The notes: a model not told the origin generated them from the letters alone. Shown: positions 1 to 6,484, counted from the first letter of the stretch. The stretch is 9,405 nt of DNA from Bordetella parapertussis (GCA_945906975.1 CAMDRY010000092.1:1-9405), one strand, 5' to 3'. A program made the numbers and translations.

Positions 1-80
1 TAGTAGCCGCCGTCTTCGAGCGCCTTGATGGCGATGCTTTTGCCCGAACCGGACAAGCCGCTGATGAGTACGAGTTGCAT
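1..80 (-). CDS. rapZ: RapZ (YvcJ-family) nucleotide-binding protein, N-terminal fragment
   Basis: Only the first 26 codons are present; the gene runs off the left edge. The protein begins MQLVLISGLSGSGKSIAIKA and continues with LEDGGYY. The Walker A P-loop GLSGSGKS is at residues 8-15, and the ALEDGGYY segment matches the start of the RapZ/YvcJ family. In E. coli RapZ is an RNA-binding adaptor that directs degradation of the GlmZ sRNA and so tunes glucosamine-6-phosphate synthase and envelope precursor supply; in other bacteria YvcJ-type members bind and hydrolyse nucleotides, so the exact role here is inferred. The ATG at 78-80 has no visible Shine-Dalgarno; a sigma-70-like promoter ends six bases upstream (see 87-116). 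The position downstream of ptsN and hprK is the usual setting. Identity is firm despite the short fragment. Confidence 0.9.
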   Translation of the reverse strand, partial: MQLVLISGLSGSGKSIAIKALEDGGY

Positions 81-86
81 CACTGC

Positions 87-116
87 AGATTAGCCGAAAC
101 AAGGGCCGCGGCGCAA
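87..116 (-). promoter_or_regulatory. Candidate sigma-70 promoter of rapZ, possibly leaderless
   Basis: On the minus strand, TTGCGC (111-116) lies 18 nt upstream of TAATCT (87-92). The normal spacing from the -10 to the start point would put +1 on the A of the rapZ ATG at position 80. No Shine-Dalgarno is visible in front of that ATG, which fits a leaderless message. This is a consensus match read by eye; the -35 keeps only TTG and the support is weak to moderate. Confidence 0.35.
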
Positions 117-196
117 ATACCTTGTGTCCCGTGCGCGCCTAACCGTCATTGACCTTGGATGCAACACCATGGGTTCAAGCCTATGGCCGCGTGCGG

Positions 197-223
197 CGGG
201 GGCGCGCCTGGGGCACGCCCCCG
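197..223. other. GC-rich inverted repeat between the psiF-repeat gene and rapZ
   Basis: CGGGGGCG (197-204) and CGCCCCCG (216-223) form a perfect 8-bp stem with an 11-nt loop, just past the stop codon of the small psiF-repeat gene. No T-tract follows it on either strand, so it is not a standard intrinsic terminator. It could slow or protect the 3' end of the upstream message. The rest of the 81-237 spacer holds only the candidate rapZ promoter and no gene I can support. Confidence 0.4.
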
Positions 224-237
224 GAACGGCCTGCGCC

Positions 238-597
238 TCAGCCTTTTAGGCAGGTGCTCATGAACGCTTTGCGGTCCGGGCCACTGAGATTTTTTTCCTT
301 GGCGCCTTTGTTGCAATTGGCCATTTTTTGCTGCTGCGGTGTTTTTTTCGTTTCTTCTGCGGGCGAGGCCGCAGATTTTGCCCCCAGACAGCCTTTCATG
401 AATTTCTCGCGTTCCAGGCCGGCCAGCTTTTTCTCTCTGGCGTCTTTGTTGCAGGAACTCATTTTCTCCTGCTGGGGCGAGATTTTTTTCTCGGCTGTGG
501 GGGCAGCTGTTTTTTCAGCGGCCTTTTTGTCCTGTGCGTGGGCGGCGGAGGCGCAGAACAATCCTGCCATCAGCAATACGGCGATTTTGGTATTCAT
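238..597 (-). CDS. Small exported protein with two PsiF repeats
   Basis: The product is 119 residues. Residues 1-21 form a classical signal peptide: Lys4, a hydrophobic core, and an AHA cleavage site before Gln22. A Lys/Ala-rich segment follows, then two PsiF-type repeats at about 40-72 and 86-118. Each has a PQQxKM start, a CN pair, and an FMxxCL end; the cysteines are at 49, 70, 95 and 116, so each repeat has a Cys pair 21 residues apart, likely a disulfide in the periplasm. The repeats are offset by 46 codons, which suggests internal duplication. E. coli PsiF has the same two-repeat design and is phosphate-starvation induced, but its molecular function is unknown, so none is assigned. The start at 597 is chosen over an in-frame ATG at 654 because it opens the signal peptide and has GGAG eight bases upstream. 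It lies 61 nt after hprK. Confidence 0.88.
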   Translation of the reverse strand: MNTKIAVLLMAGLFCASAAHAQDKKAAEKTAAPTAEKKISPQQEKMSSCNKDAREKKLAGLEREKFMKGCLGAKSAASPAEETKKTPQQQKMANCNKGAKEKNLSGPDRKAFMSTCLKG

Positions 598-658
598 CAG
601 GTCATCTCCAGTCGAAATTGAGGGGTGATACACGCTCAATAACGCCGGCACCATCGCC

Positions 659-1594
659 TTAGTTGACGTCCCCGTTCATGGCCTGTTGCTGCCGGGCGAC
701 GAACTCGGCTGTGCTGTCCATGCCGCGTAGCAGCAGTACGTAGTTGCGCACTGCGGCCTCCAGTAGCACGGCGAGGTTGCGACCGGCGACAACGGGTATG
801 ACGACTTTGCGGACGGTGACGCCCAGGATATCTTCCGACAACTCGTGCAGGGGGAGGCGCTCTATTTCGGCCAGACCCGGCTGGCTGGCGCGGTCAAGGT
901 GCACGATGAGTTTCATTTTCATTTTCGGGCGCACCGCGGTTTCGCCAAATATGGTGCGGATATTGAGCATGCCCAAGCCCCGCACCTCAAGGAAATCTTT
1001 CAGCAGCGCGGGGCATCGCCCTTCCAGCGTCTGGGCGGCGATTTTGTAGATTTCCACCACGTCGTCAGCGACAAGGCCGTGGCCCCGGCTTATCAGTTCG
1101 AGGCCGAGCTCGCTTTTGCCGATGCCCGAATTACCTGTGATGAGCACTCCCAGTCCGAGCACGTCCATGAATACGCCATGCCGCGTTTCCGTATCGGCGA
1201 GCGCCTTGGAGAGGTAGCGGCGCAGCGTTTCTATGACGTGGGCGGCCGGTTGTGGTGTGGCGAGCACGGCGATACCGCGTTGCTCCGATGCGGCAAGAAG
1301 CGGGCGGATGATGGCGGCGCCATCGGCGAGAATCAGGGCGGCCGGATTGCGCGCGAAAATATCCGCCACCATGCGGTCTAGTGCGGCGGTGCCAGCGGAA
1401 TCGAGGTGCGCCGCCGCCAGGCTGCCGATCACCTGGATGCGGTTGGGGTGGATGAGGTTGAGATGCCCGATCAGGGCGGCTGCATCGCTGTCGCGCTGCA
1501 GTTCTGCGACCGCACCTTCGCGGCCGCACACCCAGCTCAGCTGGAGCTTGGCGGCGTTGTCATCATGCAGTTGCGCGACGCTGGTCCGGGACAT
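659..1594 (-). CDS. hprK: HPr kinase/phosphorylase
   Basis: This bifunctional cytoplasmic enzyme phosphorylates a serine of HPr with ATP or pyrophosphate and removes the phosphate again by phosphorolysis. The 311-residue product is full length for the family. Residues 1-130 are the N-terminal domain (DDNAA and LSWV near the start are typical of betaproteobacterial members). The kinase domain follows, with RHGVFMDV (His139), Walker A GNSGIGKS at 154-161, the DD pair at 177-178, and the family signature around EVRGLGMLNIRTIFG at 203-217. All key residues are present. The frame is open further upstream to 1789, but that extension lies inside ptsN and is unlike the family; the ATG at 1594 gives the normal N-terminus. 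It overlaps the end of ptsN by 32 nt with no clear Shine-Dalgarno, so translation is probably coupled. Its substrate HPr and enzyme I are not in the window. Confidence 0.95.
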   Translation of the reverse strand: MSRTSVAQLHDDNAAKLQLSWVCGREGAVAELQRDSDAAALIGHLNLIHPNRIQVIGSLAAAHLDSAGTAALDRMVADIFARNPAALILADGAAIIRPLLAASEQRGIAVLATPQPAAHVIETLRRYLSKALADTETRHGVFMDVLGLGVLITGNSGIGKSELGLELISRGHGLVADDVVEIYKIAAQTLEGRCPALLKDFLEVRGLGMLNIRTIFGETAVRPKMKMKLIVHLDRASQPGLAEIERLPLHELSEDILGVTVRKVVIPVVAGRNLAVLLEAAVRNYVLLLRGMDSTAEFVARQQQAMNGDVN

Positions 1595-2048
1595 TGGGTT
1601 GCCATGAGGCGAAAGTCTGGTGCAGCGATTGCGCGTCCGGTTCATTCGCCAGCTTCTGGCGGAAATCACGGTCGCTGAACATCTGGGCAAGTTCGGAGAG
1701 AATTTGCAGATGGGTTTCGTTGGCCTGCTCCGGCACCAACAGCACGAACAGCAATCCCACCGACTGGCCGTCCGGAGCGTCAAAGGCAACCGCGGTCTTT
1801 AAGCGCACAAAGGCGCCGACCGCTTCTTTGAGCCCATTGATGCGGCCGTGCGGAATGGCGACACCCTGACCGAGTCCTGTGGAACCGAGTCGCTCGCGTG
1901 CGAACAGACTGTCGAACACCAGACTTCTAGCCACGCCCTGATTGTTCTCAAACAATAGACCCGCCTGCTCGAAAAGGCGTTTCTTACTGCTTACTTCGAG
2001 GTCGAGGATGATGTTTGAGGCGGGGAGTAGTTTGGAAATGAGGTTCAT
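1563..2048 (-). CDS. ptsN: Nitrogen PTS EIIA component (EIIA-Ntr)
   Basis: PtsN accepts phosphate from NPr/HPr in the nitrogen-related PTS and acts as a regulator (in other bacteria of potassium transport and phosphate or nitrogen responses) rather than in sugar uptake. The product is 161 residues from the chosen start and consists of a single EIIA type-2 domain. The segment FARERLGSTGLGQGVAIPHGR carries the phosphorylation site His67 in the AIPHG motif. FVLLVPEQ and the ILSELAQMF helix are also typical. The start MNLISKLLP at 2048 resembles betaproteobacterial homologues; an in-frame ATG six codons upstream (2066) is an alternative, and neither has a strong ribosome binding site. Downstream, hprK starts within its last codons. 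Upstream is a 149-nt gap with a candidate promoter, so ptsN-hprK may be expressed partly on its own. Confidence 0.95.
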   Translation of the reverse strand: MNLISKLLPASNIILDLEVSSKKRLFEQAGLLFENNQGVARSLVFDSLFARERLGSTGLGQGVAIPHGRINGLKEAVGAFVRLKTAVAFDAPDGQSVGLLFVLLVPEQANETHLQILSELAQMFSDRDFRQKLANEPDAQSLHQTFASWQPNVPDQRRATA

Positions 2049-2111
2049 AAGTGCCTGAATCGGCATACAAAAAACAGTCTTCGCCGGGTCGCCTGAGGAA
2101 GCGAGCGCGCC

Positions 2112-2138
2112 ATTCTACCCCAATTCGATACAGGGCAA
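2112..2138 (-). promoter_or_regulatory. Candidate sigma-70 promoter of ptsN-hprK
   Basis: On the minus strand a good -10 hexamer TAGAAT (2112-2117) is preceded 15 nt upstream by TTGCCC (2133-2138); shifting one base gives ATTGCC with a 16-nt spacer. The predicted start is near 2105, giving a leader of about 57 nt to the ptsN ATG at 2048. The site lies in the largest gap of the gene cluster, and the -35 element is within one arm of the inverted repeat at 2126-2166. The short spacer keeps confidence modest. Confidence 0.42.
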
Positions 2139-2166
2139 TGCAGCTGTCTGGATACGCCCTGTATCG
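2126..2166. repeat. Perfect 11-bp inverted repeat in the hpf-ptsN gap
   Basis: CGATACAGGGC (2126-2136) and GCCCTGTATCG (2156-2166) are exact inverted copies separated by 19 nt. A second, smaller palindrome, GATAC-gccct-GTATC at 2151-2165, shares the right arm, and TGCAG (2139-2143) can pair with CTGCA (2170-2174) around it, so two mutually exclusive folds are possible. No T-run follows on the minus strand, so it is not a standard terminator of hpf. It overlaps the candidate -35 of ptsN. Role unknown: a processing hairpin, a partial terminator or a protein site are all possible. Confidence 0.6.
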
Positions 2167-2197
2167 GCACTGCAATCACGCCAGGCAAGCTGACGGC

Positions 2198-2524
2198 TTA
2201 CTCCTCAGCCACGCTGTGGCGCTTGAGCGTATCGTGCGGATGCCCGTAGGCTTTGTCCTTGTATTTGAGGATCTGGCGGTCAAGTTTATCGACCAGCCCG
2301 TCGATGGATGCGTACATGTTTTCATCGATACATTCGACATGGATGTCCTTGCCGCGAACGTGCACGCTGACCTCCGCTTTTTGCAGCAATTTTTCGACGG
2401 ACAGGATAACGTTGACGTCGATCACATTGTCAAAGTGCCGGATGACGCGATCCATCTTTGAGATAACGTACTCGCGCATTGCCTGGGTAATTGCCACATG
2501 GTGCCCGCTGACCGTCAGATTCAT
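2198..2524 (-). CDS. hpf: Short-form ribosome hibernation promoting factor
   Basis: Hpf binds the 30S subunit at the decoding region and, in gammaproteobacteria, helps form inactive 100S ribosome dimers in stationary phase. The 108-residue protein is the short form: one S30AE/RaiA-type domain at about 1-95 and a short polar tail, without the C-terminal dimerisation domain of long HPF. Typical segments are MNLTVSGHHVAITQAMREYV at the start, ILSVEKLLQKAEVSVHV, and NMYASIDGLVDKLDRQILKYKDK. The start is well supported by AAGGAG at 2532-2537, seven bases before the ATG, the strongest ribosome binding site in the window. It lies 20 nt after rpoN, the same neighbour as in E. coli, and probably shares its transcript. 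Confidence 0.95.
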   Translation of the reverse strand: MNLTVSGHHVAITQAMREYVISKMDRVIRHFDNVIDVNVILSVEKLLQKAEVSVHVRGKDIHVECIDENMYASIDGLVDKLDRQILKYKDKAYGHPHDTLKRHSVAEE

Positions 2525-2531
2525 GTTGCAT

Positions 2532-2537
2532 CTCCTT
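2532..2537 (-). promoter_or_regulatory. Strong ribosome binding site of hpf
   Basis: AAGGAG on the minus strand ends seven bases before the hpf ATG. It stands out because most other genes in the cluster rely on overlap or close spacing and have little or no Shine-Dalgarno, suggesting that Hpf is translated more strongly than its neighbours from the shared message (inference). Confidence 0.7.
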
Positions 2538-2544
2538 GTAAAGA

Positions 2545-3993
2545 CTAAAGGGCCTTGCGAAGATTGACCGGGGGGATATGCAGTGACTCACGATATTTTG
2601 CAATGGTTCGTCTTGCAACTACGATACCCTGCTGGCCGAGAATTTGCGAGATTTTGCTGTCGGAGAGGGGTTTTTTCTGGTCTTCGGCGGCGACCAGTTG
2701 TTTGATCAGGGCGCGGATGGCCGTGGCCGAGCAGGAACCCCCCGCTTCGGTGGCAACGTGGCTGCCGAAAAAATACTTCAACTCGAATATGCCGCGCGGT
2801 GTGAACATGAACTTCTGTGTGGTGACCCTCGAGACGGTTGACTCGTGCAAGCCCAGCGTGTCGGCTATTTCACGCAGCACCAGCGGGCGCATAGCCACCT
2901 CGCCATGTTCGAAAAAATGCCGTTGGCGGTCGATGATGCACTGGGATACGCGCAGGATGGTGTCAAAGCGCTGCTGAACGTTTTTGATGAGCCAGCGGGC
3001 CTCCTGCAGCTGGTGCGACAGCTGGCCGCTTGCGACGGAGCGGTTATTTTGCAGTATATCGGCGTACATGCGATGGATGCGCAGCTTGGGCATGGCGTCG
3101 CGGTTTAGCCGGGCGACCCAGACATTTTTTATTTTTTTCACCACCACGTCGGGCACGATGTATCGCGTGGTTTGTGTCGAGAAGCGCGCGCCAGGGTGCG
3201 GGTTGAGGCTTTGTATGAGCAGTTGCGCTTCGCGCAACGCGTAGTCGTCGCACCCGAGCGAGCGTTTCAACCTGGCGAAGTCGCGACCCGCTAGCGCCGC
3301 CAGGTGGTCCTTCACGATGGCTTGCGCCAGATCGAGTCCGGGCGTTTTGGGCGGCATGATACGCAGTTGCAAGCCAAGGCATTCGGAGGGCGTGCGCGCG
3401 CCGATGCCGGCCGGTTCGAGCTGTTGGAGGTGATGCAGCGCAATCTGCAGTTCGTCCGGATCCACCTCCATGTCTTGCGGGACCATTTCGGCGATTTCTT
3501 CCAGAGACTGGGTCAGGTAGCCGTCATCGTCAAGATCCTCGATAAGCAGGGCAACCAGGCTGCGATCGCGCCTGGACAGGTTGAGCAGCAGCAGTTGTTC
3601 GAGCATATGCTCGCGCAGTGACGGGGCTTCCGCCGCCTGTTGCGGGTAATCGCCGTCCTCTGAATCTTCACGGCTTCCGGATGAAGAGTGGGAGGGCGCA
3701 TCCGTGAACCAGTCCTGGTCGTTCCCGGCGGTGTCGCTTGCGCTGGATTCGCCCGCGGGGGGCTCTGCCGCGGGGCTGTCAGAGGCGCTTGGCGTACTCG
3801 AAATCAGGGACGGTGCCTGGAAGGGCGTGTCGACCGGCATTTCCTCGCGCTCGAGCAGCGGGTTGTCAGCGAGAAATTTTTCCAGTTCCTGGTTCAACTC
3901 AAGCGTTGAGAGTTGCAACAGGCGAATGGATTGCTGCAACTGCGGCGTCAGCGTCAGGTGCTGAGACAGTTTGAGTTGCAGGGTTTGCTTCAT
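2545..3993 (-). CDS. rpoN: RNA polymerase sigma-54 factor
   Basis: Sigma-54 directs RNA polymerase to -24/-12 promoters that need an AAA+ activator, typically for nitrogen, motility and related functions. The 482-residue protein is full length. Region I (about 1-50) is the Gln/Leu-rich activator-interacting segment, with LKLSQHLTLTPQLQQSIRLL and the DNPLLE end. Region II (about 51-120) is a variable, acidic and Ser/Pro-rich linker. The core-binding domain covers about 121-310. The DNA-binding part includes the helix-turn-helix around LREIADTLGLHESTVSRVT (372-391) and the RpoN box ARRTIAKYRE at 460-469, which recognises the -24 element; its Ile in place of Val is conservative. The ATG at 3993 is the family start but has no clear Shine-Dalgarno; lptB ends 25 nt upstream. 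The order lptB-rpoN-hpf-ptsN is widely conserved in proteobacteria. Confidence 0.97.
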   Translation of the reverse strand: MKQTLQLKLSQHLTLTPQLQQSIRLLQLSTLELNQELEKFLADNPLLEREEMPVDTPFQAPSLISSTPSASDSPAAEPPAGESSASDTAGNDQDWFTDAPSHSSSGSREDSEDGDYPQQAAEAPSLREHMLEQLLLLNLSRRDRSLVALLIEDLDDDGYLTQSLEEIAEMVPQDMEVDPDELQIALHHLQQLEPAGIGARTPSECLGLQLRIMPPKTPGLDLAQAIVKDHLAALAGRDFARLKRSLGCDDYALREAQLLIQSLNPHPGARFSTQTTRYIVPDVVVKKIKNVWVARLNRDAMPKLRIHRMYADILQNNRSVASGQLSHQLQEARWLIKNVQQRFDTILRVSQCIIDRQRHFFEHGEVAMRPLVLREIADTLGLHESTVSRVTTQKFMFTPRGIFELKYFFGSHVATEAGGSCSATAIRALIKQLVAAEDQKKPLSDSKISQILGQQGIVVARRTIAKYRESLHIPPVNLRKAL

Positions 3994-4018
3994 ATTCGGG
4001 GGTGGTTCTGCGGAACGG

Positions 4019-4741
4019 CTAAAGGCGGAAATTCTCGCCCAGATAAACGCGCCTTACGTTTTCATTATAGACAATTTCATCCGGGTTGCCAGAAGCGAGA
4101 ACGGTGCCTTCATTGATGATATAGGCGCGGTCGCAGATTCCCAGCGTCTCGCGCACATTGTGGTCGGTGATCAGGATGCCGATACCACGCTCTTTCAGAA
4201 AAACGATGATTTTCTGGATGTCGATGACGGCGATCGGGTCTACCCCGGCGAAGGGTTCGTCCAGCAGTACGAACGCCGGTCGCATTGCGAGTGCGCGGGC
4301 GATTTCCACCCTGCGCCGTTCACCGCCGGACAATGACATAGCCATGGCGCTGCGCAAATGAGCGATATGCAGGTCATCAAGCAGTTCCGTCAGGCGCTTT
4401 TCACCTTCCGCGCCAGTCACGCCCTGCAGTTCCAGTACGGCCTGAATGTTGTCCTGCACCGAGAGTTTGCGGAATACCGAGGCTTCCTGGGGAAGATACG
4501 ACAGCCCCATTTTTGCGCGGCGGTGTATGGGCATTCTGCTGATGTTGGTGTCGTCGAGTTCGATGCGCCCGCCGTCCACCGCCACGAGCCCAACAATCAT
4601 ATAAAAGCACGTGGTTTTTCCGGCACCGTTGGGGCCGAGCAGTCCGACGACTTCGCCGCTTGAAACATCGAGCGAGACATCTTGCACTACCGTGCGCGAC
4701 TTATAACGCTTTTTCAGGCTGAGTGCCCGTAGCGTGCTCAT
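4019..4741 (-). CDS. lptB: LPS export ABC transporter ATP-binding protein LptB
   Basis: LptB is the cytoplasmic ATPase that, as a dimer with LptF and LptG, extracts LPS from the inner membrane and pushes it onto the LptC-LptA bridge. The 240-residue product is one ABC domain of normal length: Walker A GPNGAGKT at 36-43, Q-loop near LPQEASVF (83-90), signature LSGGE at 137-141, Walker B VLLDEP at 158-163 with FAGVDP after it, and the switch His194 in [10 protein letters not shown]. The ITDHNV and YLGENFRL segments are typical of LptB rather than of amino-acid ABC ATPases. lptA ends 30 nt upstream; no good ribosome binding site is seen in that gap. The membrane partners lptF and lptG are not in the window and are usually elsewhere on the chromosome. 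Confidence 0.96.
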   Translation of the reverse strand: MSTLRALSLKKRYKSRTVVQDVSLDVSSGEVVGLLGPNGAGKTTCFYMIVGLVAVDGGRIELDDTNISRMPIHRRAKMGLSYLPQEASVFRKLSVQDNIQAVLELQGVTGAEGEKRLTELLDDLHIAHLRSAMAMSLSGGERRRVEIARALAMRPAFVLLDEPFAGVDPIAVIDIQKIIVFLKERGIGILITDHNVRETLGICDRAYIINEGTVLASGNPDEIVYNENVRRVYLGENFRL

Positions 4742-4771
4742 GGCGGGGGAAGACGGCGCGGAAAAATGCGA

Positions 4772-5404
4772 TTACTCGGTCCGCGGGTTGGCGATCCCGG
4801 GTGCTGGTTTCAGCTTGACCGGTGCTGGTGCTGGTGGTGGCGTTGTGGCGGAAGAAGCGGGTTTATCCTTGGATTTGGGCTGGATGATGGCGCGCACGCG
4901 CGCGTTTGACTGTCCGCCTGACACGACGGGCGCGTCTTTGCCAGACTGCACGCGGAAAAATTCGGTTTTGGCATCATAGGCAATGTAGTTGCCGCGGGTT
5001 TCATCGAGATCCCGGTTTAACTTGGCGCGCATGAAAAATTCGACGAATTCCTTTTTGCCGTCATATTCAATGCGGTCGGCTTCGCCATAGATCCACTCGT
5101 CCACGCCCTCACGCTTTTGACGGAAGGTGGCGAGGTTGCCGGTGGCGGTGCCGAACTGGAAGCCGTCGCCGTCCTGGCGCACCACGACCTTGTCGCCGCG
5201 TATCTGCATCGTGCCCTGGGTGACCACGACCCGGCCCTCGAAGATCGAGACCTGGCGGTTGTCGTCTACTGTGAGTTTGTCCGCTTCGACGTTGACGGGC
5301 TTGTCGCGATCGGCTTTTTCCGCCAACACCACACCCGCGAGCAAGAGCGTGAATGCGGCGCAGAGGATACGGGCGGTTAGTGCGAGTTCAGTTTTGGCGT
5401 ACAA
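4772..5404 (-). CDS. lptA: Periplasmic LPS transport protein LptA (TTG start)
   Basis: LptA forms the beta-jellyroll bridge that carries LPS across the periplasm from LptC to LptD. The chosen start is TTG at 5402-5404, preceded five bases upstream by AAGGGG; it gives a 210-residue protein opening with a signal peptide (Lys4, Arg12, hydrophobic core, cleavage near residue 28 after VVLA). The frame stays open to an ATG at 5512, but that extension lies within lptC and would bury the signal peptide behind a 36-residue charged leader. The OstA/LptA domain spans about 36-160, with PVNVEADKLTVDD, FEGRVVVTQGTMQIRGDKV and YIAYDAKTEFF. The C-terminal 30 residues form a Ala/Pro/Lys-rich tail absent from the core fold. 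It overlaps the end of lptC by 17 nt, which suggests coupled translation. Confidence 0.92.
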   Translation of the reverse strand: MYAKTELALTARILCAAFTLLLAGVVLAEKADRDKPVNVEADKLTVDDNRQVSIFEGRVVVTQGTMQIRGDKVVVRQDGDGFQFGTATGNLATFRQKREGVDEWIYGEADRIEYDGKKEFVEFFMRAKLNRDLDETRGNYIAYDAKTEFFRVQSGKDAPVVSGGQSNARVRAIIQPKSKDKPASSATTPPPAPAPVKLKPAPGIANPRTE

Positions 5405-5963
5405 AGCTTCCCCTTGCCTGCGATCGTAGAATGAATGTCCGCGCTTTTCTGTCGGCGTCCATGCCCACTCCCTTGAGAATCGAATTTCCCTGTACGATGA
5501 CCACCGGGTCATCGGTGTGTGCTGTGTCCGAGTTTTGGTCGATACGAAGGCGCTCGGTGGTCACACGCAGTTCAGGCTGCTCTTCGCCGGCCTCACGCAA
5601 AACCACGACATCGCCATAGAAAACCGCTTCATTTCCGTTCGGTGATAACTCCGCCTCGCGGGCGCTGATGCGGGTCGGCGGAGCATCGGGCGAAAAACTG
5701 GCTATGCGTGGCTGCTCAAGGTGCGACGTTTCATTGTCTGGGTAATGTACCATTTTTTTGGCGCTGAGCGAGTAGCCGGGAGCGCCGTTCGCGTCATGCT
5801 TCACCGAGGTGAAATTTTCGATGATCAGGTCGGGATCGTGGCGCTGTGCGGCGGCCCCTGTTGATATCGGCGCCTGGACCGCCTGTTCGAGCCAGAAAGT
5901 GATTGCTGCGAGCAGCAGCATCAATGCTAGTGGCAGCATGCCGGCGACCGGGCTTCTTTTCAT
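5388..5963 (-). CDS. lptC: LPS export protein LptC
   Basis: LptC is a bitopic inner-membrane protein that receives LPS from LptB2FG and hands it to LptA. The product is 191 residues, the usual size. It starts MKRSPVAGM, has a single membrane helix at about 7-25 (leucine-rich, ending FWLEQ), then a periplasmic LptC/OstA-like beta domain at about 42-185. DPDLIIENFTSVKHDANG, YSLSAKKMVHYPD and the GDVVVLRE strand are typical of the YrbK/LptC family. An in-frame ATG at 6023 would add 20 Arg/His-rich residues from inside kdsC; the ATG at 5963 is preferred because it overlaps the kdsC stop in an ATGA arrangement and directly opens the membrane anchor. Its end overlaps lptA by 17 nt. Sequence conservation in this family is low, so synteny adds weight. 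Confidence 0.93.
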   Translation of the reverse strand: MKRSPVAGMLPLALMLLLAAITFWLEQAVQAPISTGAAAQRHDPDLIIENFTSVKHDANGAPGYSLSAKKMVHYPDNETSHLEQPRIASFSPDAPPTRISAREAELSPNGNEAVFYGDVVVLREAGEEQPELRVTTERLRIDQNSDTAHTDDPVVIVQGNSILKGVGMDADRKARTFILRSQARGSFVRQN

Positions 5964-6484
5964 GTGCGGTATGCCGCTGTGGCGGCGTCCAGCTTTTCTT
6001 GCGCGCGCAGAATGAACTCGCATACTTCCCGTGCTGCCCCATGACCCCCGTCACGGGTGGAAATGTAGTGAGACACCTGTTTGACCGCATCGGTCGCCTG
6101 TGGCACCGTTGCGGCAAAACCGCAGCGCGACAACAGGGCGAGGTCTGGCAGGTCATCGCCCATGTAGCCGATCTGATCCTGTCGCAGGCCGGTTTTTCCG
6201 AGAAGATCGCCGCAAGCTGCGAGTTTGTCCTGTACCCCCTGGTAAAGGTGCGTCACGCCGAGTTCGCGGGCGCGCATCGCGACGCTGGCGGAATTGCGTC
6301 CGGTGATGATGGCGATAGCGACACCGTTCTCAAGCAGCATTTTCATGCCGTGGCCATCGAGCGAGTTGAACGCCTTGAATTCTTCGCCGCCGGCGCCCAC
6401 GAACAGCGTTCCATCGGTGAGGATGCCGTCGACATCAAACGCCATCAGGGCGATGTTGCGCGCGCGATCGAGGGCGGATCGCAT
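5960..6484 (-). CDS. kdsC: 3-deoxy-D-manno-octulosonate 8-phosphate phosphatase
   Basis: KdsC removes the phosphate from Kdo-8-phosphate to give Kdo, the sugar that links lipid A to the LPS core. The 174-residue protein is a compact HAD-superfamily phosphatase of the C0 (no large cap) type. Motif I is FDVDGILTDG, with nucleophile Asp17 and general acid Asp19; motif II is ITGRNS with Thr61; motif III is Lys87; motif IV is GDDLPD with Asp110, Asp111 and Asp114. FNSLDGHGMKML is also typical. All catalytic residues are present. The start overlaps the kdsD stop by one base (TAATG), and its stop overlaps the lptC start by four bases, so the three genes are tightly coupled. Confidence 0.96.
   Translation of the reverse strand: MRSALDRARNIALMAFDVDGILTDGTLFVGAGGEEFKAFNSLDGHGMKMLLENGVAIAIITGRNSASVAMRARELGVTHLYQGVQDKLAACGDLLGKTGLRQDQIGYMGDDLPDLALLSRCGFAATVPQATDAVKQVSHYISTRDGGHGAAREVCEFILRAQEKLDAATAAYRT

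Noticed and set aside
197..223. Intrinsic terminator after the psiF-repeat gene
   Set aside because: The 8-bp stem is good, but there is no T-tract after it on either strand, so it is reported only as an inverted repeat.
149..628. Plus-strand open frame of 159 codons opposite the psiF-repeat gene
   Set aside because: It is the antisense shadow of a gene with a clear signal peptide, ribosome binding site and two PsiF repeats. Its own product is Phe/Ala-rich with no recognisable domain.
617..640. ATTGAG/CTCAAT inverted repeat (6 bp, 12-nt loop) in the hprK-psiF spacer
   Set aside because: Short and AT-rich, with no T-tract and no promoter match around it; expected by chance. The rest of this 61-nt spacer shows nothing beyond the psiF ribosome binding site.
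845..1381. Plus-strand open frame of 178 codons opposite hprK
   Set aside because: Shadow of the conserved HprK frame; no domain or ribosome binding site of its own.
2049..2197. A small gene or sRNA in the hpf-ptsN gap
   Set aside because: No frame with a ribosome binding site and family resemblance is seen; the inverted repeat lacks a terminator tail, so an sRNA cannot be supported from sequence alone.
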